In this document: positions 1 to 5,980 of the stretch, piece after piece
Layout: every line of letters begins with the position of its first letter
How positions within the stretch are numbered: position 1 is the first letter of the stretch
DNA from: Spartobacteria bacterium
GTDB taxonomy: Bacteria; Verrucomicrobiota; Verrucomicrobiia; Chthoniobacterales; UBA10450
DNA: 6,348 nt
Reading direction: 5' to 3'
NCBI GenBank assembly: GCA_003445855.1
Contig: DMCG01000133.1
Coordinates: 972-7,319 of the forward strand
Made by a program: the position numbers and the translations under genes
The notes under the pieces: model-generated
The model's input: the letters and a program-made list of their open reading frames with translations, nothing else
Told to the model about the DNA's origin: nothing
Database searches by the model: none

Positions 1-1353
1 CGCAATCGGCGTGTAAACGGCCGCGAGCGTGATCGTCATCGCGATGATCGGGCCGATCAGTTCGCGCGCGCCTTGCAGCGCAGCGTTCATGCGCGACATC
101 CCTTCGCGGATATGTCGTTCGACATTTTCAACGACAACGATCGCGTCATCCACGACCAACCCGACCGAAAGCACGATCGCGAGCAGCGTCAGTAAGTTCA
201 GGGTGAAACCGAATGCTTGCATGAGAAACAACGCGCCGATGAGCGAGATCGGAATCGCCACCACCGGCACCACCACCGAGCGGAAAGATCCGAGGAACAA
301 AAAGATCACGAGCATGACGATGAGCAGCGTGTCGATCAAAGTTTTTACGACCTCGTGAATGGCGTCGTTGATGTAAGCAGTCGCGTCGTATGCGATCTGT
401 CCGGTCATTCCCGTCGGTAGTTCCTTTTGGATTTGCTCCATCTCCGCGCGCACGCGCTTGATCACGTCGATCGAGTTCGCATTCGGCAAAACCCAGATGC
501 CCATGAACACGGCTTTTTGACCGGAGAAGCGCACCTCCGTGTTGTAATCCTCCGCGCCAAGCACGACGTCCGCGATGTCGCTCAAGCGAATTAGATTTCC
601 CTTGTCCTGGCGCACGACGAGATTTTTAAACTCGTCCGTCGTGTGCAAATCCGTGTTCGCGGTCAGATTGACCTGAAGCAGCGAACCCTTCGTGCTGCCG
701 ACTGCCGCCAGATAATTGTTTCGCGAAAGCGCGCTGCGCACTTGTGCCGGGCTAACGTTCAACGCCGCCATCCGGTCCGGTTTCATCCAGATACGCATGG
801 CGAAAGTGCGGCCGCCGAGAATATCGGCCTTTTGTACGCCACCGAGCGCAGTCAGCCGCGGTTGCACCAGACGCACGAGATAATCGGTGACCTCGTTAGG
901 CGCGAGAATGTTCGAAGTAAAACTCAAATACGCCGAAGCAAACCGCGAGTCCGCCGCTTCGATGTTAATAACCGGAATCTCTGCTTCGGGCGGCAGATCG
1001 CGCCGGATCGCGTCGACTTTCGAACTAATATCGGAAAGCGCTTTGTTCGCGTCGTAATTTAATTTGAGACGCGCCGTGATGAGCGAGCTGCCTTGTTTGC
1101 TTTGCGATTGGATGTAATCGATGCCATCCGCCGCCGCGATCGCGCGTTCCAGCGGCGTGGTGATAAATCCGCGCACCAGCTCCGCGTCCGCGCCGACGTA
1201 GACCGTGTTCACCGTGATCGCCGCGATGTCGCTGCGCGGATATTGGCGCACGTTGATCGTTTTCATCGCCTGCAAACCGGCGATGAGAATCACGAAGCTA
1301 ACCACCAGCGCCAGGACCGGCCGGCGGATGAAAAGATCGGTGAAAGATTTCAT
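1..1353 (-). CDS. RND (HAE1-type) multidrug efflux permease, N-terminal part
   Basis: This is the inner-membrane, proton-driven pump subunit of a tripartite RND efflux system (AcrB/MexB superfamily). The frame is open from the ATG at 1353 to the window edge and gives 451 residues of the usual ~1,040, so the C-terminal half lies off the left side. Residues 1-30 (MKSFTDLFIRRPVLALVVSF...) are the typical cytoplasmic start and TM1. The periplasmic porter region follows, with the family string VYVGADAELV near 50. Residues ~335-450 form several TM helices, including GLVVDDAIVVVEN. The adjacent aspartates at 402-403 correspond to the AcrB proton-relay pair D407/D408. It follows the adaptor gene on the same strand after a 103-nt gap that holds a palindromic repeat ending 5 nt before the start codon; no Shine-Dalgarno is visible. 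The substrate cannot be told. The family is certain; the exact subfamily is not. Confidence 0.96.
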   Translation of the reverse strand, partial: MKSFTDLFIRRPVLALVVSFVILIAGLQAMKTINVRQYPRSDIAAITVNTVYVGADAELVRGFITTPLERAIAAADGIDYIQSQSKQGSSLITARLKLNYDANKALSDISSKVDAIRRDLPPEAEIPVINIEAADSRFASAYLSFTSNILAPNEVTDYLVRLVQPRLTALGGVQKADILGGRTFAMRIWMKPDRMAALNVSPAQVRSALSRNNYLAAVGSTKGSLLQVNLTANTDLHTTDEFKNLVVRQDKGNLIRLSDIADVVLGAEDYNTEVRFSGQKAVFMGIWVLPNANSIDVIKRVRAEMEQIQKELPTGMTGQIAYDATAYINDAIHEVVKTLIDTLLIVMLVIFLFLGSFRSVVVPVVAIPISLIGALFLMQAFGFTLNLLTLLAIVLSVGLVVDDAIVVVENVERHIREGMSRMNAALQGARELIGPIIAMTITLAAVYTPIA

Positions 1354-1358
1354 TTGCG

Positions 1359-1425
1359 CTGTAGCCGCCCCGCTCTGTCGGGGCGCTCTTCGATACAACA
1401 TGGCGACAGAGCGCCGTGGCTACAG
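1359..1425. repeat. REP/BIME-like inverted repeat between adaptor and permease genes
   Basis: The 22-nt arms 1359-1380 and 1404-1425 are inverted with 19 of 22 positions matching, and the element begins CTGTAG and ends CTACAG. Each arm is itself a small hairpin with GTAG near its foot. The left arm has stem CGCCCCG/CGGGGCG around the loop CTCTGT. The right arm, read on the minus strand, has core stem GGCG/CGCC around the same CTCTGT loop. The arms differ mainly in stem bases that change in complementary pairs, while the loop and GTAG foot are kept. It lies within the efflux operon transcript, 5 nt before the permease ATG, so it could influence mRNA stability or permease translation. That role is inference. 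Confidence 0.8.
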
Positions 1426-1456
1426 CTGCGCTGTGTTGTTGTTATGGAAAAGGTTC

Positions 1457-2629
1457 TCACGAATCGACCGGTGTCGGGTTCATCTGTGGTTTCGGTGCGA
1501 GATCGTTGTTGATCGTGACCGCCATGCCGTTGCGCAGTTTGAAAACGCCCGTGCCGACGACAACTTCGCCCGCCTTTAATCCGGTGGTGATTGAAACGAA
1601 ATCACCGCGCGCTTCACCAACGCGCACGAATTGCTGACGGATCATCTGCGATTCCTTGCCCGTCTTCGGGTCTTTCTTTTTCTCGATCACGAAAACCGAA
1701 TCGCCATACGGCGCGTACGACACCGCCGTCCCCGGGATAACCAGTGTGCGGCGTTTCTCCGGAAGCACGATGTCGATCTTGGCGAACATTCCAGGATGCA
1801 GAGCGTGGTCTTGATTTTCCAGCGTCGCTTGCAAAAGAACATTGCGCGTCGCGATATCGACCGACGAATTGATCGCGGTCAATTTTCCGACGAACTCGCG
1901 CCCGGGAAGCGCGTCGGTCCGCACTCGTGCTTCCAGTCCGGGCGACAATTTCGAAAGATATTGCTGCGGCAATGCAAAATCGACATACAGCGGATCGAGC
2001 GATTGCAGCGGCACGACTTGTTGCCCGGCGTTGATCATTTGCCCTACATTCACTTGTCGAATCCCGAGCTGACCATCGAACGGCGCGCGCACTTCTTTCT
2101 TCGCAATCATCGCGCGCATGTTATCGACCGTTCCTTCCTTCTGCTTGAATTTCGATTCGGCGTTGTCCAGCTCCGCTTTCGAAACAACTTTGCGTGCCGC
2201 CAGATCGCGCGTCCGCTGTAAATCGGCGCGGGCGAGTTCGAGGTCCGCCTCAGCCGAACGCAACTGCGCTTCCTCCGAAGAGGCGTCCAGTTTCAGCAAT
2301 ACATCTCCCTTTTTTGCGACCCCGCCACTTTGAAACGCGATCTCGCTGACCGTTCCGCCCAACTCGGTCGAAACGACCGCGCCTTGCACTGCGCTGATGC
2401 TGCCGACGGATGAGAGCAGCGGCGCCCAGTCTTCCTCTTTCACCGGCGCGCTCGTCACTGTTTCTACCGGCATCGGCGGCTTGGCCGAGATCATTGTGAA
2501 AATTTGCAGGCCCTTAATCGCGATGAGCAGAAACCCAAGAGCAACCACGCCTCCAATCGCGATCCAAACTTTTTTTCGCGTCGATTTCACGCTGGGTTTC
2601 TTCATCTGCGTTTGTGCGACGTCATGCAT
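1457..2629 (-). CDS. RND efflux periplasmic adaptor (membrane fusion protein, HlyD/AcrA family)
   Basis: This adaptor links the inner-membrane RND permease to an outer-membrane channel across the periplasm. From the ATG at 2629 it has 390 residues. An N-terminal signal anchor lies at ~21-40 (KKVWIAIGGVVALGFLLIAI) with no lipobox cysteine. The first lipoyl half-motif is at ~85-116, an alpha-helical coiled-coil hairpin at ~118-174, the second lipoyl half (VRAPFDGQLGIR) at ~180-200, and the family motif DPLYVDFALP at ~212-221. Beta-barrel and membrane-proximal domains follow, with a proline-rich tail. The start was chosen at 2629 because it overlaps the end of the TetR gene by 8 nt (translational coupling). 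The ATG at 2605 (MKKPSVKS) is a fair alternative. The frame can open earlier at a GTG at 2716, but that would add a Cys-rich stretch made entirely from DNA inside tetR. No outer-membrane factor is seen. Confidence 0.95.
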   Translation of the reverse strand: MHDVAQTQMKKPSVKSTRKKVWIAIGGVVALGFLLIAIKGLQIFTMISAKPPMPVETVTSAPVKEEDWAPLLSSVGSISAVQGAVVSTELGGTVSEIAFQSGGVAKKGDVLLKLDASSEEAQLRSAEADLELARADLQRTRDLAARKVVSKAELDNAESKFKQKEGTVDNMRAMIAKKEVRAPFDGQLGIRQVNVGQMINAGQQVVPLQSLDPLYVDFALPQQYLSKLSPGLEARVRTDALPGREFVGKLTAINSSVDIATRNVLLQATLENQDHALHPGMFAKIDIVLPEKRRTLVIPGTAVSYAPYGDSVFVIEKKKDPKTGKESQMIRQQFVRVGEARGDFVSITTGLKAGEVVVGTGVFKLRNGMAVTINNDLAPKPQMNPTPVDS

Positions 2630-3248
2630 ACGCTGGTTCGGTTTCTGGTTTAAACAACAACCGCCACAATCGGCGCACGACTCGAAGCTGGCGTTCGCGT
2701 CGTTCTGTCGGATCACGCTCCGTTTCTAAAATGTCGCGCATCAACATTCCGCGGCTCACCGCGAAGATTAGTTCCGCCAATTGTCGCGGCGTCAGATTTT
2801 GCGGCGCATGTTGCGCTTCAGGCGATCGCGCGATCAGATCGGTCACGCCTTGCATCGCCGTTTCCAAAATGTCGCGCACCAGATTGGCCAGGCGCGGATT
2901 CCGCGAAGCCTCCGCGTAAAGATCGACAACGAAGGCCGATTGGATTTGCGGCGCGTTTTCGCAACAATGTGCGGTAAACAAAATTTCGAGCGACTCGAGC
3001 AGCGTCGGCGCTTGTCGCGCGCGCTCCAAAAGATCGTGAATCTGCTTCTTATGCCGATCGGCCATCGCCGAGATCACGTCCTCTTTGTTTTCGAAGTAGC
3101 GATAAATGAGTCCAACGCTGATGCCGGCTTCCGCGCTGATATCGTGCATGCTCGCTTGATGAAAGCCGCGCTTCGCAAAGCAAATCATGGCCGCATCGAG
3201 AATCTGCGCCCGGCGATCCACGCTCGGTTCTATTTGGGTGTTAGACAT
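2622..3248 (-). CDS. TetR/AcrR-family transcriptional repressor of the efflux operon
   Basis: This is a 208-residue one-component regulator, a typical length for the family. The N-terminal TetR DNA-binding domain spans ~12-60, with the helix-turn-helix at about 33-52 and the signature GLIYRYFENKEDV. The all-helical remainder is the ligand-binding and dimerisation domain, with two cysteines in the string HCCENA. It is the first gene of the operon and overlaps the adaptor start by 8 nt, so regulator and pump are co-transcribed. This differs from the divergent acrR-acrAB layout of enterobacteria. A perfect 20-bp palindrome lies 12 bp upstream of its ATG, consistent with a TetR-type operator and negative autoregulation. 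The inducing ligand is unknown. No Shine-Dalgarno precedes the ATG. Confidence 0.95.
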   Translation of the reverse strand: MSNTQIEPSVDRRAQILDAAMICFAKRGFHQASMHDISAEAGISVGLIYRYFENKEDVISAMADRHKKQIHDLLERARQAPTLLESLEILFTAHCCENAPQIQSAFVVDLYAEASRNPRLANLVRDILETAMQGVTDLIARSPEAQHAPQNLTPRQLAELIFAVSRGMLMRDILETERDPTERRERQLRVVRRLWRLLFKPETEPAYA

Positions 3249-3257
3249 GAGGCTGCG

Positions 3258-3286
3258 AAGATGAATGAACGTTCATTCATTGTCAA
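3258..3286 (-). promoter_or_regulatory. Candidate promoter of the tetR-adaptor-permease operon
   Basis: On the minus strand a perfect TTGACA occupies 3286-3281. A 17-bp spacer leads to CATCTT at 3263-3258, a poor -10 match (three of six). The -35 is convincing and the -10 is not. If used, transcription would begin only a few bases before the regulator's ATG at 3248, giving an almost leaderless mRNA. The palindromic operator covers the spacer, the position expected for steric repression. Confidence 0.5.
3261..3280. promoter_or_regulatory. Probable TetR-family operator, perfect 20-bp palindrome
   Basis: The sequence ATGAATGAACGTTCATTCAT is its own reverse complement over all 20 bases, centred between 3270 and 3271. 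Its core follows the TGAATGA...TCATTCA pattern seen in known TetR-family operators (for example that of Bacillus FadR). It lies 12 bp upstream of the regulator's start and between the candidate -35 and -10, so bound repressor would block the promoter. The link to this particular regulator is inferred from position. Confidence 0.8.
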
Positions 3287-3301
3287 ATCTACCTTCCTGT
3301 T

Positions 3302-3372
3302 CGGTAGGACGACGCTCTGCGGAGCCGTCGAATCGTCGGATTTTGTCGGCTCGACAGAGTCTCGCCCTACCG
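3302..3372. repeat. Intergenic palindromic repeat (BIME-like), sister of the copy inside gltX
   Basis: This 71-nt imperfect palindrome is bounded by CGGTAG and CTACCG. GTAG sits at 3304-3307 and its inverse CTAC at 3367-3370. The outer ~26-nt arms pair with about five mismatches. The left arm folds as CGAC-GCTC, loop TGCG, GAGC-C-GTCG, a bulged hairpin directly behind the GTAG foot as in REP sequences. Its reverse complement matches the 66-nt element at 5493-5558 apart from three base changes and a 5-nt length difference. It lies between the divergent tetR and tilS genes and could affect either, but no function is shown. Confidence 0.85.
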
Positions 3373-3373
3373 A

Positions 3374-3414
3374 TTGAGCGTTGGACGTTGAGCGTTGAAC
3401 ATTGAACGTTTGAG
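3374..3414. repeat. Degenerate short tandem repeat (ACGTTGA-like units) upstream of tilS
   Basis: About five units of 6-8 nt related to ACGTTGA follow one another: AGCGTTGG, ACGTTG, AGCGTTGA, ACATTGA, ACGTTTGA. The tract begins right after the palindromic element and ends at the third base before the tilS GTG. I recall similar GTTGAACATTGAACGTT strings between genes in verrucomicrobial genomes. With the palindrome it fills almost all of the space where a tilS promoter and ribosome-binding site would be expected. Confidence 0.6.
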
Positions 3415-3416
3415 TC

Positions 3417-4382
3417 GTGCCGCCTCAAAGACACTTGATCGATAGCAAACGATTCCTCCGCGATTTCCCACCGCGTCATCTTTATCTCATGGGCGTCTCC
3501 GGCGGGCGCGACTCCATCGCGCTCCTGCATTCCCTTGTCGATCTTGGATACAAAAAGCTGATCGTCTGTCATCTCAATCATCAACTGCGCGGGAGATCGA
3601 GCGATGCTGATGCGCACTTCGTTGAAAAACTCGCGGCCAAGTACGATGTCGATCTTGCGCTCGGGTCGACAAACGTCCGCGCGCTCGCTGCAAAAAAGAA
3701 AAGGTCGATCGAAACCGCCGCGCGCGAAGCGCGCTACTCCTTCTTCGCAACAGTCGCTACGCGCCGGCGCTGTCGCACCATCTTCCTCGCGCATCATGCC
3801 GATGATTTGGTCGAAACATTTCTAATCAATCTTTTCCGCGGCGCCGGCACGACGGGCTTGAGCGCGATGCGCGAAGTCGCAACGCGCCGAGTTGAAGATG
3901 TCGATCTTACAATTGTGCGACCGCTTCTCGGAGTCTGGCGCGACAAAATCGACAACTATGTGCAAAAGCATCGCCTCAAGTTTCGCGAAGACGCTTCAAA
4001 CCGCGATCTTGCTCCGCTGCGCAACCGTCTTCGCCATCGAATCATCCCCTATTTGGAAAAAAACATCGGCCGCAACATTCGCTCGAGCATCTGGCGAACA
4101 GCCGCGATCGCCGCGGAGGAAGAAGCCTGGATCGATATGGCGTCGAAAGATTCCGGGGCGCCAGATATCGATCTTTCGGTTGAAAAACTCCGCGCCTTGC
4201 CGGTCGCTCTGCAACGCCGCACGATTTTGAAATGGTTGCGTGATGAAAAGGTTGCTGAGATCGGATTTGACCTGGTCGAGCGCATCCGCTCGCTGCTCGA
4301 ACGAGATGCGCGCATTGCCAAAATCAATCTCTCGCAAGATCGACATGTGCGCCGCCGGGCCGGCAAAATTTTCATCGAATGA
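3417..4382 (+). CDS. tilS: tRNA(Ile)-lysidine synthetase TilS, short form
   Basis: TilS ATP-dependently joins lysine to C34 of the CAU-anticodon tRNA-Ile, switching both its codon reading (AUA) and its charging from Met to Ile. The 321-residue product carries the N-type PP-loop SGGRDS at 28-33, CHLNHQLRG at 51-59, AHHADD at 125-130 with LVETFLINLFRGAG after it, and the tRNA-contact signature EDASNRD at 191-197 followed by RNRLRH at 202-207. It ends soon after the central helical domain, so the extra C-terminal domain of E. coli TilS (~430 aa) is absent, as in the ~310-aa Aquifex-type enzymes. The start is GTG at 3417: a stop at 3411-3413 lies just upstream, and the first in-frame ATG (residue 25) would cut into the PP-loop strand. 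A TTG at 3435 is the only other candidate. No Shine-Dalgarno is seen. Confidence 0.95.
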   Translation: MPPQRHLIDSKRFLRDFPPRHLYLMGVSGGRDSIALLHSLVDLGYKKLIVCHLNHQLRGRSSDADAHFVEKLAAKYDVDLALGSTNVRALAAKKKRSIETAAREARYSFFATVATRRRCRTIFLAHHADDLVETFLINLFRGAGTTGLSAMREVATRRVEDVDLTIVRPLLGVWRDKIDNYVQKHRLKFREDASNRDLAPLRNRLRHRIIPYLEKNIGRNIRSSIWRTAAIAAEEEAWIDMASKDSGAPDIDLSVEKLRALPVALQRRTILKWLRDEKVAEIGFDLVERIRSLLERDARIAKINLSQDRHVRRRAGKIFIE

Positions 4383-4385
4383 TTT

Positions 4386-4518
4386 CTGTAGCGGCGGTCT
4401 ATGACCGCCGGTCGGATAATGCGGCGCTCGTAGAGAATGATTGTAGGGCGGCGATCTTCGCCGCCGCTGTAGAGGACGCTGCTAGCGTCCCGAGGGAAGC
4501 AAGCTGCTTCCCCTACAG
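4386..4518. repeat. Array of four GTAG-footed hairpins (REP/BIME-like) between tilS and gltX
   Basis: Four small perfect hairpins, each with a 3-nt loop, follow one another. A: stem 4392-4399/4403-4410, loop TAT. B: 4447-4454/4458-4465, loop TCT. C: 4474-4480/4484-4490, loop GCT. D: 4494-4501/4505-4512, loop AGC. GTAG lies at the foot of each: 4388-4391, 4443-4446, 4469-4472 (one base before the stem), and CTAC at 4513-4516 for D, which is inverted. Stem sequences differ between units while the layout is constant. The array starts CTGTAG and ends CTACAG, and C with D form a CTGTAG...CTACAG inverted pair. No T-tract follows any stem, so these are not standard terminators. The array starts 3 nt after the tilS stop. 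Confidence 0.85.
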
Positions 4519-4520
4519 GA

Positions 4521-4550
4521 ATCTGTGTTTATCTGTGTTCATCTGTGGCT
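4521..4550. repeat. Three 10-bp tandem repeats upstream of gltX
   Basis: ATCTGTGTTT, ATCTGTGTTC and ATCTGTGGCT follow each other without a gap, with seven invariant bases per unit. They end 14 nt before the gltX ATG. The 10-bp period puts the units on one face of the helix, so they could be a protein-binding array. Similar ATCTGTGTTCATCTGTGG strings occur as dispersed intergenic repeats in several bacteria, to my recollection, so a mobile or repeat origin is equally possible. Confidence 0.65.
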
Positions 4551-4564
4551 AAGTTAGCCCTCCG

Positions 4565-5980
4565 ATGAATCCCGAAGTCCGCGTCCGCTTCGCGCCTTCG
4601 CCAACCGGTTATCTCCATATCGGCGGCGCGCGCACCGCCTTGTTCAACTGGCTTTTCGCACGACATCACGGCGGGAAATTCATTTTGCGCGTCGAAGATA
4701 CCGACAAAACGCGCAACACCGAGGAGGCCGCTGCCGCGATTTATGAAGGCTTGCAGTGGCTCGAATTAAACTGGGACGAAGGCCCGCACGTCGGCGGAAA
4801 ATTTGGCCCATATTTTCAAAGCGAGCGCACGGAAATTTACGAGCGCTATCTGAAGAAGTTGCAGGACGAGGGTCACATTTTTGAAGATCAAGGCGCGCTC
4901 CGCTTCCGTTCGCCGCGCGAACACGTTGTCGTCGATGATCTCGTTTGCGGCAAAATCGATTTCGATCTCACCAATCCTGGAACGCATCCCGATATGACCG
5001 TACGGCGCCCGGACGGCTCGTGGATTTTTCATTTCGTCAACGTCATCGACGACATTGAAATGAAAATCTCGCACGTTATTCGCGGGGAAGATCATCTTTC
5101 CAACACGCCCAAGCATATCGAGCTTTACCGCGCGCTTGGCGCGCCGCCGCCACGTTTTGCGCACATCCCGCTCATTCTTAATCACGACGGATCGAAGATG
5201 AGCAAGCGCGATGAGGGCGCTCGCGTCGCCATCTACATGGAGCAAGGATATGCGCCGGAAGCGGTGCGCAATTATCTTTGCCTGCTCGGTTGGTCGCCGA
5301 AGGACAACCGCGAAAAGATCGACATCGAAGAAGTGGTGAAACTTTTCGAGCTCGACAAAATTAATCGACGCAATGCCGCGTTCGATCGCGATAAATGTTT
5401 TTGGCTCAACGGCCAATACATCGCGCAAATGTCGCTCGATCGATTCGTTGAATTAGCCAAGCCGTTTTTGCAACGAGCGGGAATTATCGCGCCGGTAGGG
5501 CGAGACTCCGTCGAGCCGACGAAATCCATCGACGGCTCCGCAGAGCGTCGCCCTACCGAGATAGGCGAGACTTATTTGCGCAACGTCCTGGCGATCGTAA
5601 AAGAAAAGATCAAGCTGCTGAGCGAATTGCCGGAGTGGACTTCGTACTTCTTTACCGGGGATTATGAATTCGATTCGGTCGCGATGGAAAAAGTTTTCGG
5701 TAAACCGGAAGCCGCCGCGCGATTGAGCGCGTTGCGCGAGGAGTTTCGTAAGATCGACAATTGGAATGCCGGGCCGATCGAATCGACCCTGAAAGCGCTC
5801 GCGCAAAAGCTTGATTGCAAGACAGGGGATCTTGTTCATCCCGCGCGGGTCGCGGTCAGTGGTCGCTCGGTTGGCCCGAGTTTGTATCATATGCTTGAAG
5901 TCATGGGCAAAGAGCGCGTGCTCGCGCGCTTCGAACGCGTCACCGAAAAATTTTCAAAACTTCCAGGCGTGTCATCCTGA
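4565..5980 (+). CDS. gltX: Glutamyl-tRNA synthetase, with an in-frame repeat insertion
   Basis: This class I synthetase attaches glutamate to tRNA-Glu (and to tRNA-Gln if non-discriminating, which cannot be told here). It has 471 residues. The class I motifs are clear: APSPTGYLHIGGARTALFNW with the HIGH-type HIGG at 18-21, RVEDTD after it, and the KMSKS-type KMSKR at 211-215. The C-terminal part is the all-helical anticodon-binding domain. Residues ~310-332 (PVGRDSVEP...AERRPTE) are encoded by a palindromic repeat and break the family pattern between KPFLQRAGI and ETYLRNV. Removing exactly those 66 nt leaves an open frame of 449 codons with CAG at the junction. The last three residues (VSS) and the TGA come from another repeat. 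The ATG at 4565 lacks a Shine-Dalgarno; it gives the usual N-terminus a few residues before the FAPSPTG strand. Confidence 0.96.
   Translation: MNPEVRVRFAPSPTGYLHIGGARTALFNWLFARHHGGKFILRVEDTDKTRNTEEAAAAIYEGLQWLELNWDEGPHVGGKFGPYFQSERTEIYERYLKKLQDEGHIFEDQGALRFRSPREHVVVDDLVCGKIDFDLTNPGTHPDMTVRRPDGSWIFHFVNVIDDIEMKISHVIRGEDHLSNTPKHIELYRALGAPPPRFAHIPLILNHDGSKMSKRDEGARVAIYMEQGYAPEAVRNYLCLLGWSPKDNREKIDIEEVVKLFELDKINRRNAAFDRDKCFWLNGQYIAQMSLDRFVELAKPFLQRAGIIAPVGRDSVEPTKSIDGSAERRPTEIGETYLRNVLAIVKEKIKLLSELPEWTSYFFTGDYEFDSVAMEKVFGKPEAAARLSALREEFRKIDNWNAGPIESTLKALAQKLDCKTGDLVHPARVAVSGRSVGPSLYHMLEVMGKERVLARFERVTEKFSKLPGVSS
5493..5558. repeat. Palindromic repeat inserted in frame inside gltX
   Basis: This 66-nt imperfect palindrome starts CGGTAGGG and ends CCCTACCG, with GTAG at 5495-5498 and CTAC at 5553-5556. 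Arms of 26 nt pair at 21 positions. It is almost the reverse complement of the intergenic element at 3302-3372, differing by three transitions and lacking 5 nt in the centre. Its length is a multiple of three and it has no stop in the gltX frame, so it adds exactly 22 residues. The encoded peptide is hydrophilic and charged, suited to a surface loop. No target-site duplication is evident. Confidence 0.9.

Noticed and set aside
643..1062. Plus-strand open frame opposite the permease gene
   Set aside because: It is an arginine-rich shadow frame antisense to a clear RND permease. The high G+C makes such frames common.
1486..1500. CATCTGTGG string resembling the 10-bp repeat upstream of gltX
   Set aside because: It is a single copy within adaptor coding sequence and is explained by the codons of the C-terminal tail.
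2630..2716. Longer adaptor start at GTG 2716, adding a Cys-rich CADCGGCC segment that looks like a metal site
   Set aside because: The added stretch is encoded entirely within the tetR coding region in another frame and precedes the natural signal anchor, so the cysteines are a frame artefact.
3273..3797. Minus-strand open frame of 174 codons opposite tilS and the repeat
   Set aside because: It lies antisense to clear tilS motifs and its C-terminal part is a translation of the tandem and palindromic repeats. No independent family signal is seen.
4386..4518. Rho-independent terminator after tilS
   Set aside because: The stems are strong but none is followed by a T-tract, and four GTAG-linked hairpins in a row fit a repeat array better.
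4386..4518. CRISPR-like array
   Set aside because: Units differ in sequence, spacing is irregular, and there are no constant repeats with unique spacers.
4766..5428. Minus-strand open frame of 220 codons opposite gltX
   Set aside because: It is antisense to the conserved catalytic part of GluRS and has no recognisable family features.
5493..5558. Mini-intein or intron inside gltX
   Set aside because: At 66 nt it is far too short and lacks splicing motifs. The frame continues through it, so it is translated repeat sequence.
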